Source: Yoonia sp. G8-12 (GTDB lineage Bacteria; Pseudomonadota; Alphaproteobacteria; Rhodobacterales; Rhodobacteraceae). From it: 64,000 bases of DNA. The position numbers and the translations under genes were made by a program. How positions within the stretch are numbered: the stretch's first letter is position 1; each line of letters starts with the position of its first letter. The stretch covers positions 2,170,001 through 2,234,000 of the forward strand of contig NZ_CP151762.1 of assembly GCF_038443675.1 (NCBI RefSeq). Reading direction: 5' to 3'. The notes beneath the pieces are model-generated. The model made no database searches, had not been told where the DNA came from, and saw only the letters and a program-made list of their open reading frames with translations. Below are positions 1 through 6,972 of this stretch, in pieces.

Positions 1-528
1 GTCGCGGCCCATCAGCACGTCTTCGATCAACGCGACAGCCAGAGCCTTGTTTTCCTCGGTCTTGTCCAGATCGGCGACTTCCGTCGGGCCGTCGGTTTGC
101 GTCCTGCCGCTGGCGGTTTCCGCCACCAGGGGCTGCAACGCATCCCAGTGTTCCGCGACCTTGCCGTTCTCATCCACCCGGATGATGTCGAACGACACCA
201 TCTCATCGGCGCCGAACGGCGCGGCATTGCGCCAGATATTGTGCATAAAGACATAGTTGCCGTCTTCGAACATGCGGATGTTTTCAGCCGTGGTCCCGGC
301 CTCGGCCAGCACCGGCAGAAGCTCAATGAACGGCTCCAGCCCTGTCGGAATGAAGGGGTTGTGCTGGATGTAGTCGGGGTTCGCCAGCTCACGCATGGTG
401 TCGGCGTCCCCTTGCAGAACGGCGCCCAGAAATGCGCCCACGATTTCCTTGTTGGACATGCTACCTTCGGCAAATGCGCCGGTGGCAACGATGGTGGCGG
501 CGGCTGCGGCCAGGATGGTCTTGGTCAT
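1..528 (-). CDS. SnoaL-like / NTF2-like exported protein (3' end cut by window edge)
   Basis: The frame is open from the ATG at 528 to base 1, so 176 codons are visible and the C-terminus lies outside the window. The first 20 residues (MTKTILAAAAATIVATGAFA) look like a Sec signal peptide. The mature part has the layout of SnoaL-like NTF2-fold proteins: an N-terminal helix with 'ANPDYIQHNPFIPTGLEPF', then 'VFMHNIWRN' and 'FDIIRVDENGKVAEHWDALQP'. Such proteins are small alpha+beta barrels, often annotated as SnoaL-like aldol-condensation enzymes, but the substrate is unknown. An AAAGGA ribosome site precedes the ATG. It lies 53 bases downstream of the SDR gene on the same strand and is probably co-transcribed with it. 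Confidence 0.8.
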   Translation of the reverse strand, partial: MTKTILAAAAATIVATGAFAEGSMSNKEIVGAFLGAVLQGDADTMRELANPDYIQHNPFIPTGLEPFIELLPVLAEAGTTAENIRMFEDGNYVFMHNIWRNAAPFGADEMVSFDIIRVDENGKVAEHWDALQPLVAETASGRTQTDGPTEVADLDKTEENKALAVALIEDVLMGRD

Positions 529-581
529 GGTCGGTATCCTTTGGTTTTGAGTATGATGGTTCAATTGAACGCCAGCGGCGC

Positions 582-1460
582 TCAGGCGTCGGCACCGCCC
601 AGAACGGTGTCGAGTTGCATTTCCTTGAGAAGCGCGTCCTGACGCGGCTGGGTGAAGGCGTTCACCTCATCCACGTCCCAGGTGATCCCGACGACGGTCC
701 GCGTGGGGCGCTTGCCGGGGGCGGCATCGGCGAGGGCGAGATAGGCATCGACCACCAGTTGGGGGTCGGGGGCCTGATCGCTGGCCAGCATGTCGGCAAA
801 ACCCGCGACCATATTGGTTGGCACGTCCTTCAGATCGCCATACCCATCCAGAACATCGGTGCGCGCCGGCGGCTTTCCGGCCGCGAGCAAGTTGGACGGG
901 AAAGGCCCGGGTTCGACCAGTGCGACGTCGACGCCAAATGGCGCAACCTCGTAACGCAGGCTTTGGCTGTAGGCCTCTAGCGCGTGTTTCGTGGCGCAAT
1001 AGGTGCCGAAGTAGGGCACCGACACCCGGCCCGCGATGGAACTGGTGTTGATGATAAGACCGTTACCTGCCGCGCGCATCGACGGCAGCACCGCCTGCAT
1101 GGCGCGGATGGCCCCGAAATAGTTGGTGCCCATCTGCTCTTGAGCCTGCGCGACGCTGTAGGCCTCGGTCATGCCGATATACATGATACCCGCATTGTTG
1201 ATCAGGATGTCGACAGCCCCCTCGGCGAGGATAAGGGCGAAGCAGTCGGCCACCGACCTGTCGCTTGTGACGTCCATCTCTGTGATGGAGATCTGTGATG
1301 AATACGCCTCAAGCTCGGCCTTCTTGGCCGCGTTACGCCCATCGGCATCGCGCATCGTGCCCCAGACCCGGTCCCCCCGATCTGCAAAGGCGCGCACCGC
1401 CGCCGCGCCAAAGCCGCTGCTGGCCCCTGTGATGACGATCGTTCTTCCTATCTTTGCCAT
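582..1460 (-). CDS. SDR family NAD(P)-dependent oxidoreductase
   Basis: A 292-residue classical short-chain dehydrogenase/reductase. The cofactor-binding motif TGASSGFG is at residues 11-18, NNAG at 88-91, the catalytic serine near 140 and YxxxK as Y154/K158 (YCATK). 'VEPGPF' follows the active site, as usual. At 292 residues it is somewhat longer than the 250-residue core, with an extended C-terminal substrate loop. The substrate cannot be told from sequence. It is divergent from a TetR-family gene, and the 90-base spacer holds two matching palindromes, so repression by that regulator is likely. The SnoaL-like gene follows it on the same strand. Confidence 0.9.
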   Translation of the reverse strand: MAKIGRTIVITGASSGFGAAAVRAFADRGDRVWGTMRDADGRNAAKKAELEAYSSQISITEMDVTSDRSVADCFALILAEGAVDILINNAGIMYIGMTEAYSVAQAQEQMGTNYFGAIRAMQAVLPSMRAAGNGLIINTSSIAGRVSVPYFGTYCATKHALEAYSQSLRYEVAPFGVDVALVEPGPFPSNLLAAGKPPARTDVLDGYGDLKDVPTNMVAGFADMLASDQAPDPQLVVDAYLALADAAPGKRPTRTVVGITWDVDEVNAFTQPRQDALLKEMQLDTVLGGADA

Positions 1461-1488
1461 ATGTCACTCTCTTGGTTGCAAGGTGTGT

Positions 1489-1545
1489 TACCAAGTGGTA
1501 CGAATATCTGATACATGCCGTCAAGGCATAAAATACCGGATGGTA
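1489..1545. promoter_or_regulatory. Paired operator-like palindromes between SDR and TetR genes
   Basis: Two copies of TACCnnnnGGTA lie in the divergent spacer: TACCAAGTGGTA at 1489-1500, a perfect inverted repeat, and TACCGGATGGTA at 1534-1545. Their centres are 45 bases apart. The second ends five bases before the chosen TetR start codon, so a bound repressor would block both genes. Repeated short palindromes beside a TetR gene are typical of autoregulated TetR operators; binding is inferred, not shown. Confidence 0.6.
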
Positions 1546-1550
1546 ACAAA

Positions 1551-2156
1551 ATGAGTTCTGACACAGCAAAACCTGCACGCGGCCGACCGCGCACAATGAA
1601 CGCCGACAAGGTGCTGGACGTCGCGATGACCGCGTATTGGCAAAGCGACCCGACGGACGTGTCGATCAATGCGATCTGCCAGATGGCGGGCATTTCCAAG
1701 CCCTCGCTTTACCGCGAATACGGCAGTGAGGACGGGCTGAAGCGCGCGGTTCTCGACAGCTATGCAGAACAGGTACTTTCGGATGTTTTCACGATCGTAA
1801 ATAGCGGCAACGGGTTGCAGGCAACGCTTGCGGCCCTGGTCGACTTTGCCACTGCCGACCCGCGGATGGAAACCGGCTGTCTGTTCTACAAGATGCGCGC
1901 GGGCAAGCATCGCCTCGGGCCCGAGACGCTGGCACGCGTGGCAGAAATCGATGCCGCTGCGCAAGCCGCTTATATGGCGCTGTTGCAGGCTGCACGCGAT
2001 CGTGGCGAATGGCACGGGGCGCTGTCGGTCGAGGCCGGGGCAAGTTACCTTGGCGAGCAGCTCGCGCTTGCCATCACGCAACGCGCGTCGGGCGAAGACC
2101 CCGTCCGCATCCGCGAGATGATGACGCTTGCGCTGTCGGTGTTTATCCGCCCGTGA
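1551..2156 (+). CDS. TetR/AcrR family transcriptional regulator
   Basis: A 201-residue protein with a TetR-type N-terminal helix-turn-helix ('VSINAICQMAGISKPSLYRE', about residues 35-54) and a helical ligand-binding half. An in-frame ATG at 1515 exists, but it would place the first operator-like palindrome far upstream and the second inside the gene; the ATG at 1551 leaves both in the spacer and gives the usual length. It is divergent from the SDR gene and is followed, with a GTGA overlap, by the DUF418 gene. It probably represses the divergent SDR/SnoaL pair and itself. The ligand is unknown. Confidence 0.88.
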   Translation: MSSDTAKPARGRPRTMNADKVLDVAMTAYWQSDPTDVSINAICQMAGISKPSLYREYGSEDGLKRAVLDSYAEQVLSDVFTIVNSGNGLQATLAALVDFATADPRMETGCLFYKMRAGKHRLGPETLARVAEIDAAAQAAYMALLQAARDRGEWHGALSVEAGASYLGEQLALAITQRASGEDPVRIREMMTLALSVFIRP

Positions 2157-3268
2157 CGGGACAACCGCGCGCGCTCATGCCCGATTACCTTCGGCTCTTC
2201 GCATTGTTCGGTATCGTTGTCGTCAACGTCCAGTACATTGCATTCTCGGCGCTGCACGGGTTCGCCGACCCTGTCGCCGAAACTGCCCTTGACGCCATCA
2301 CCCTATGGCTGGTGAACGGGCTGTCGCTTCTGAAGACCTACGGACTCTTCTCCTTCATGTTCGGCGTCGGGCTGGGGTTCCTCATGCGCTCGGCGGCGCG
2401 GCGCGGGCTGCCGTTCGGGCGTGTCTACCGCAACCGCATGATAGGGCTCCTGATCCTCGGGATTGCCCATGGCTGCCTGTTCTTTCCCGGCGACATCCTG
2501 ACGATCTATGCCGTGACAGGATCGATCCTTTACCTGTTCCGGGACTGGCCGGTGCGGCGCCTTGTGCGGGTCGGCGCGGCGTTGCTGGTCGTGCAGGCCC
2601 TCATAGCGCCACCGCTGCTGCTAGCCGTGCCGGAGACACCGCCTGACATCGTCGCGGTGGAGCGCGCGATCCTGACGAATGGCGGGTTCTTCGAGGCCGT
2701 ACTGTTCCGCAGCATCGGCTTCGCCTTCATCGTGCCGACATTCCTGGTAATCCAGGGCATTTCCGCGCTTGGCTGGTTCTGCCTTGGACTGGCAGCGGTG
2801 AAATCGGGCATGATCGACGAGGCCGGACACCCGCTTTGGCGGCGCGCACGGCGCTGGTGTCTTTTGCCCGGTGTGCTGCTCGGTCTTGCGGGCGCTGCGA
2901 TCTGGCAATGGGGAGCGCCGGCACCAGGCGTCGTACTGACCGTCGTCTCTGCACCGGTCGCGACGCTCGGCTATCTCGGCCTGATCGCCGCGTTTTCGCG
3001 CCCGCCGGGGCCGATCATGTCCAAGGCGCTAGCGGCGGGCGGTTCGAGCCTAAGCATCTATCTCGGCCAGTCGATCATCCTCTCAACGATCTTCGCGGGC
3101 TACGGGTTTGGCCTGTGGGGCGCAGTTGACCGGTTGACCGCCGTTGCCACCGCGCTTGTTGTCACTGCAGGTCTTGTGTCGGCGCTCCTGCTCTGGCGGC
3201 GCTATTTCCAACTTGGACCCTTCGAATGGGTCCTGCGACGGATCACGTATGCCCGCCTCGGGATCTGA
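2153..3268 (+). CDS. DUF418-like integral membrane protein
   Basis: A hydrophobic protein of about 371 residues with roughly eight to ten predicted membrane segments. The N-terminal 'DYLRLFALFGIVVVNVQ' and the region around 'FSFMFGVGLGFLM' followed by 'YRNRMIGLLILGIAHG' match the DUF418/YeiB-type pattern. The C-terminal 'LGPFEWVLRRITY' matches the usual 'GPxEWLxRxxTY' ending of DUF418. A GTG start at 2153 overlaps the TetR stop codon (GTGA), suggesting translational coupling; the ATG at 2177 is an alternative. Function is unknown; these proteins may transport or modify a small molecule at the membrane. Its position suggests it responds to the same signal as the TetR regulator. Confidence 0.82.
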   Translation: MTGQPRALMPDYLRLFALFGIVVVNVQYIAFSALHGFADPVAETALDAITLWLVNGLSLLKTYGLFSFMFGVGLGFLMRSAARRGLPFGRVYRNRMIGLLILGIAHGCLFFPGDILTIYAVTGSILYLFRDWPVRRLVRVGAALLVVQALIAPPLLLAVPETPPDIVAVERAILTNGGFFEAVLFRSIGFAFIVPTFLVIQGISALGWFCLGLAAVKSGMIDEAGHPLWRRARRWCLLPGVLLGLAGAAIWQWGAPAPGVVLTVVSAPVATLGYLGLIAAFSRPPGPIMSKALAAGGSSLSIYLGQSIILSTIFAGYGFGLWGAVDRLTAVATALVVTAGLVSALLLWRRYFQLGPFEWVLRRITYARLGI

Positions 3269-3573
3269 CGCCAGACATTCGCTCGGCAAAGGGATCAAAG
3301 CGCTGACGAAAGACGGCTTCACTTTATGCAGTTGACGTGGAGAACGTTCGCCCACAGTCACGCACCCTCCTGCAGCATGCCACAGGACCAACCCCAATAG
3401 GCGCGACCTGTAAATTCGATGCTTGATCCATTCTGCCAGAAACGCGAATGGCCGCTTGCTTCACTGCGCTACGGTATGGCGTTTTCGCTTATGCCGCATT
3501 TTTTTGCGCTACGAGCGCGTGCAGCGAGAAAACTGAATTCACAGTTTGGGCTCAATGCGGCCATTCACCATGC
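3269..3573. other. Intergenic region with no convincing gene
   Basis: This stretch separates the convergent DUF418 and acs genes. Short open frames cross it in several frames, but none has a ribosome site, a recognisable domain or consistent composition. It includes a run of seven T at about 3501-3507 without a clear preceding stem. I see no RNA gene or repeat. Confidence 0.5.
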
Positions 3574-3600
3574 AAAAAAGCCGCGCACTGCTGCGCGGCT
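3574..3600 (-). terminator. Rho-independent terminator of acs
   Basis: A perfect 9-bp stem, AGCCGCGCA (3579-3587) with TGCGCGGCT (3592-3600), with a 4-base loop. The A-run at 3574-3579 becomes a U-run on the minus strand directly after the stem. It lies 26 bases past the acs stop codon. Confidence 0.88.
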
Positions 3601-3625
3601 CTCTCATTCTCAACAACCCTAGGCT

Positions 3626-5584
3626 TTACCCCCGGTTCATCCGGTTCTCGATCAGATCATCCACAACAGACGGATCCGCCAGCGTCGAGGTATCGCCCAG
3701 CGCGCCGAAATCATCCTCGGCGATCTTGCGCAGGATACGGCGCATGATCTTGCCCGAGCGTGTTTTTGGCAGGCCCGGCGCCCATTGCAGTAGGTCAGGT
3801 TTGGCAATCGGGCCGATCTCTGAGCGGACCCAGACTTCCAACTCTTTGCGCAACTCATCCGAAGGTTCTTCGCCATTCATTAGCGTGACATAAGCGTAGA
3901 TGCCCTGCCCCTTGATCGCATGCGGATAGCCGACAACCGCAGCTTCGGCCACTTTGGCGTGGGCGACCAAGGCGCTTTCCACCTCGGCCGTTCCCATCCG
4001 GTGACCGGACACGTTGATGACGTCGTCCACACGGCCTGTGATCCAATAGTAGCCGTCTTCATCGCGACGGCAGCCATCACCAGTGAAGTAGTAGTTTTTG
4101 TAATCGCTGAAATAGGTTTTCTCGAACCGCTCATGATCACCCCAAACGGTACGCATCTGGGCGGGCCAGCTTTCTTTGATGCACAACACCCCTTCCGCAG
4201 CCGTTTCGTGAATCTCTTCACCGGTTGTCGGCTCCAAAATCACGGGCTGGATGCCAAAGAACGGCAAGGTCGCAGACCCTGGCTTGGTCGCTGTCGCACC
4301 GGGCAGTGGGGTCAGCAAGTGACCGCCGGTTTCTGTCTGCCACCATGTGTCGACAATTGGCGCTTTGCCCTTGCCGACGACGTCATTGTACCAATTCCAC
4401 GCTTCGGGGTTGATCGGCTCACCCACAGTGCCCAGCACTTTGATATCCGATAAGTCGTACTTTTCAACAAAGCTGTTGCCCTGCGCCATCAACGCGCGGA
4501 TCGCCGTAGGCGCTGTATAGAACTGGTTCACTTTGTGCTTTTCGCACACGGCCCAGAAACGGCCCGCATCGGGGTAGGTTGGCACGCCTTCGAACATGAT
4601 GGTCGTGGCCCCGTTCGCCAACGGTCCGTAGACGATATAGCTATGGCCCGTGACCCAGCCAACATCAGCGGTGCACCAGAAGATATCACCATCGTGATAG
4701 TCAAAGGTGTATTGCTGTGTCATCGCCGCATAGACCAGATAACCGCCGCTGGAATGAACCACACCCTTTGGCTGGCCGGTCGAGCCAGACGTGTAAAGGA
4801 TGAACAGAGGGTCTTCGGCATTCACTTCGGTCGGCGGGCAATCGGCACTCACCTTTTGTTCCATTTCATGCAGCCAGTAGTCCAACTCACCGCGCCAAGC
4901 GATTTGCTGGCCCGTACGCTTTACGACAAGGCATTTCACGTCATTGTAGTCGTTCAACAATGCTTGGTTCACGCTGTCCTTGAGGTTGGTCACGCGGCCC
5001 CCACGCGGCGCGCCATCAGAGGTGATGACGACCTTTGCATCACATGCATTGACCCGTGCGCCCAGCGCCTCTGCCGAGAAGCCCGCGAAAACAATCGAAT
5101 GAATGGCGCCGATCCGCGCACAGGCCAGCATCGCATAAGCGGCCTCAGGGATCATGGGCAGATAAAGAACAACACGGTCGCCTTTGCCAACGCCCATTTC
5201 TTTCAGGACGTTCGCCATACGCGAGGTTTTTTCGTGCAGCATCTTGTAGGTGATGTGTAGCGCCTCGTCATCGGGACTGTCGGGCTCCCAGATGATCGCG
5301 GTCTGATCGCCCCGGGTTTCAAGATGGCGGTCGATGCAGTTGGCGCTGACATTCAACGTGCCGTCTTCATACCACTTAATGTGCACGTCACCGGGTGCAA
5401 AGCTGGTATTCTTGACCTTTGTAAACGGCTTGATCCAGTCGATCCGCTTGCCGTGTTCACCCCAGAACGCCTCAGGATCGTTGATAGATTCAGCGTACAT
5501 CTTTTCGTATGTCGCCTTATCGGCATGCGCCCCTTCCGCCATTGCGGATGATGGTGAATAGGTTCCGGCTGGTTGATCGGTCAT
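3626..5584 (-). CDS. acs: Acetyl-CoA synthetase (acetate--CoA ligase, AMP-forming)
   Basis: A 652-residue protein, the standard Acs length. It activates acetate with ATP to acetyl-AMP and then forms acetyl-CoA in the cytoplasm. The N-terminal Acs domain covers about residues 20-80. The adenylate-forming P-loop [11 protein letters not shown] starts at residue 264, '[10 protein letters not shown]' is the A5 motif, and the C-terminal [11 protein letters not shown] contains the catalytic lysine (K612), which in characterised homologues is controlled by acetylation. It is monocistronic with its own terminator, and a CRP-like palindrome lies about 155 bases upstream. It would supply acetyl-CoA to the ethylmalonyl-CoA pathway encoded at the other end of the window. 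Confidence 0.97.
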   Translation of the reverse strand: MTDQPAGTYSPSSAMAEGAHADKATYEKMYAESINDPEAFWGEHGKRIDWIKPFTKVKNTSFAPGDVHIKWYEDGTLNVSANCIDRHLETRGDQTAIIWEPDSPDDEALHITYKMLHEKTSRMANVLKEMGVGKGDRVVLYLPMIPEAAYAMLACARIGAIHSIVFAGFSAEALGARVNACDAKVVITSDGAPRGGRVTNLKDSVNQALLNDYNDVKCLVVKRTGQQIAWRGELDYWLHEMEQKVSADCPPTEVNAEDPLFILYTSGSTGQPKGVVHSSGGYLVYAAMTQQYTFDYHDGDIFWCTADVGWVTGHSYIVYGPLANGATTIMFEGVPTYPDAGRFWAVCEKHKVNQFYTAPTAIRALMAQGNSFVEKYDLSDIKVLGTVGEPINPEAWNWYNDVVGKGKAPIVDTWWQTETGGHLLTPLPGATATKPGSATLPFFGIQPVILEPTTGEEIHETAAEGVLCIKESWPAQMRTVWGDHERFEKTYFSDYKNYYFTGDGCRRDEDGYYWITGRVDDVINVSGHRMGTAEVESALVAHAKVAEAAVVGYPHAIKGQGIYAYVTLMNGEEPSDELRKELEVWVRSEIGPIAKPDLLQWAPGLPKTRSGKIMRRILRKIAEDDFGALGDTSTLADPSVVDDLIENRMNRG

Positions 5585-5737
5585 GGCATGTCCCCCCTGA
5601 TCACTTCTTCATAACCGCGGGCATGCGCCCTACGGCCTCCTCGATGTGCATCATGGCGAAAATGTGATCGAATCCAAGCCTCGTCGGGAACAACCGACAC
5701 GGTTTGTAAAACGAGCGCCGACAACGTCGTGGCGGCC

Positions 5738-5753
5738 TGTCAATATATTGACA
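5738..5753. promoter_or_regulatory. 16-bp perfect palindrome upstream of acs
   Basis: TGTCAATATATTGACA is its own reverse complement. It reads as TGTCA-N6-TGACA, which has the spacing of CRP/FNR-superfamily sites (TGTGA-N6-TCACA) but not their exact half-sites; a GntR-type operator is an alternative. It lies 154-169 bases upstream of the acs start and about 310 bases upstream of the DUF1127-like gene's 3' end, so acs is the more likely target. Confidence 0.5.
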
Positions 5754-5776
5754 AAACGGAAGTGCAGTCAGGTTGA

Positions 5777-5812
5777 AAACAAATCGGACCGCGGAGCGTT
5801 CCAGCGGCCCGA
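5777..5812 (-). terminator. Terminator of the DUF1127-like gene
   Basis: On the minus strand TCGGGCCGC pairs with GCGGTCCGA (9 bp with one G-U pair; 5804-5812 with 5784-5792), followed by TTTGTTTT. It lies 13 bases past the stop codon of the small gene at 5825. Confidence 0.75.
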
Positions 5813-5824
5813 CGTGCGTAACAG

Positions 5825-6064
5825 CTAAGCGTCGTGGCGGAATGTCATGCTGACCAGATCAGCACGTGTCAGTCCTTTGGCACGCAGTTCTTCTTCAGGG
5901 ATGGACCAAATCTCTTGGAGCGCCTGCGTACGTGCATTGCTGACAGTCATATGTTGTAGCATGTGGCCAACAGCGCGAAGTGGCTTCATAACCAGTTCTA
6001 TCAGCATTTCACGGTTTGAGATCAGTGTGTTGTCGGGTTGGATAGTCATGTTGAGCCTCGTCAA
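5825..6064 (-). CDS. DUF1127-like small protein
   Basis: A 79-residue protein whose C-terminal half carries the short basic/acidic pattern 'ALQEIWSIPEEELRAKGLTR', similar to the YjiS/DUF1127 consensus (an arginine-rich region ending in 'dpelLadlGltradi'). DUF1127 proteins in alphaproteobacteria have been linked to RNA turnover and to phosphate and C1 metabolism, but this one is diverged and no function can be assigned. The first ATG gives 79 residues; the next in-frame Met (residue 6) is possible. It has its own terminator, and a 130-base spacer separates it from the upstream H1-like gene's terminator region. Confidence 0.7.
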   Translation of the reverse strand: MTRLNMTIQPDNTLISNREMLIELVMKPLRAVGHMLQHMTVSNARTQALQEIWSIPEEELRAKGLTRADLVSMTFRHDA

Positions 6065-6122
6065 TTCGTGTCTGTCCTCCCTGAGATAGAGCTAGGCTGG
6101 CAGTGATGGCGCGGCAACGGTC

Positions 6123-6163
6123 AAAAACGCAAACCCACCATGCAAGTACTGCATGGTGGGTTT
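6123..6163 (-). terminator. Terminator of the H1-like gene
   Basis: A perfect 14-bp stem, AAACCCACCATGCA (6131-6144) with TGCATGGTGGGTTT (6150-6163), with a 5-base loop. The A-run at 6123-6127 gives a U-run on the minus strand a few bases beyond the stem. Confidence 0.85.
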
Positions 6164-6193
6164 TGAAATCACGGCATTCAGATCAGAAATGTA

Positions 6194-6846
6194 TCATGTC
6201 TTGGGGACGAATTTTTCATCCCAAGGTGCGTCTGGCACTGTGATCGGATTGGCGCGTTTTGGTGTTGTGGCCTTTGGTGCTTGCGTTTGCACTTCTGACT
6301 TGGGCGCAACTGGCGTCGCAGCGGCAGCGGGTGCAGGCTTTGGCGTCTTGGCTTTTTCAGTGCTCTTGGGCTTTGGCGCAGCCTTCTTTGACACTAGCTT
6401 CGCCTTTTCAACTTTTGCAGGTACGGGGATTGGCGTAGCTTTTGCCTGAACCGCAGGCGCTGGAGCTGCCTTAGGTGCAGCTTTCGCTTCGGGTTTGGGC
6501 GCGGGCTTGGCCGGTACCGCTACTTTCGCAACAGGAGCAGGCGTTGCATCAGCTTTCGCCTTTGGTGAGGCCTTGGCGGCAACAGCCTTCTTAGGTGCTC
6601 CTTTTTTCGCAGCAGCCTTTTTTGCAGCTTTCTTCGGTTGCTTGGCGGTCTTTGGCTTCACTGCCGCCGCGCTTACCTTGACGGCGGGTTTGGCAGAGGG
6701 GCTAGCGCATAGCCGTTTATCAAAGCGCGTTGTGCTACCAACATCTGGTCAATCATCGCGTCCGTCAGGCGCATTTGCTTGCCGATTACCGCACTGGCAA
6801 CCTGCATCCCTTGCGCTGTCATTGAAAGTGTAACTGCCGGTGTCAT
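6194..6846 (-). CDS. Lys/Ala/Pro-rich histone H1-like protein, frameshifted
   Basis: Two consecutive frames appear to be one gene. The first starts at 6846 (ATG after an AGGAAG ribosome site) with a short helical domain 'SMTAQGMQVASAVIGKQMRL' and stops at 6673. The second, entered by a -1 shift, reads SPSAKPAVKVSAAAVKPKT and then about 150 residues of KKAAKKAAAKK- and PKPAPAAA-type repeats resembling the eukaryotic H1 tail, ending in 'PWDEKFVPKT'. Adding one base to the GGGG run at 6698-6701 joins them into about 217 residues. The alternative GTG start at 6661 has no good ribosome site. The lysine-rich tail suggests DNA or polyphosphate binding; the N-terminal domain is unknown to me (phasin-like helices are possible). 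Confidence 0.65.
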
Positions 6847-6934
6847 AATGGCTTCCTTTTCTGGCAAAACCGGATTTACCACCAAACATACACCATTTAT
6901 TTCGCACGCGCAGCATTATTCTGCATCGCAGCGA

Positions 6935-6957
6935 AAGGGCGCTTATGACGCGCCCTT
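6935..6957 (-). terminator. Weak terminator-like hairpin after the beta-helix gene
   Basis: AAGGGCGC (6935-6942) pairs perfectly with GCGCCCTT (6950-6957) around a 7-base loop, 16 bases past the stop of the beta-helix gene. The following U-run on the minus strand is only three bases, so termination strength is uncertain. Confidence 0.5.
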
Positions 6958-6972
6958 CCATAGTTTTTCAAA

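Noticed and set aside
3419..3622. Small proteins in the gap between the DUF418 and acs genes
   Set aside because: Open in several frames at once, no ribosome site and no recognisable domain; part of the region is the acs terminator.
4535..5260. A 241-codon open frame opposite acs
   Set aside because: Shadow of the acs coding strand caused by GC-biased third positions; no start context and no domain.
6673..6720. Programmed -1 frameshifting in the H1-like gene
   Set aside because: No X XXY YYZ slippery heptamer fits the zero frame (the nearest is G CCA AAC), and five other genes have similar homopolymer faults.
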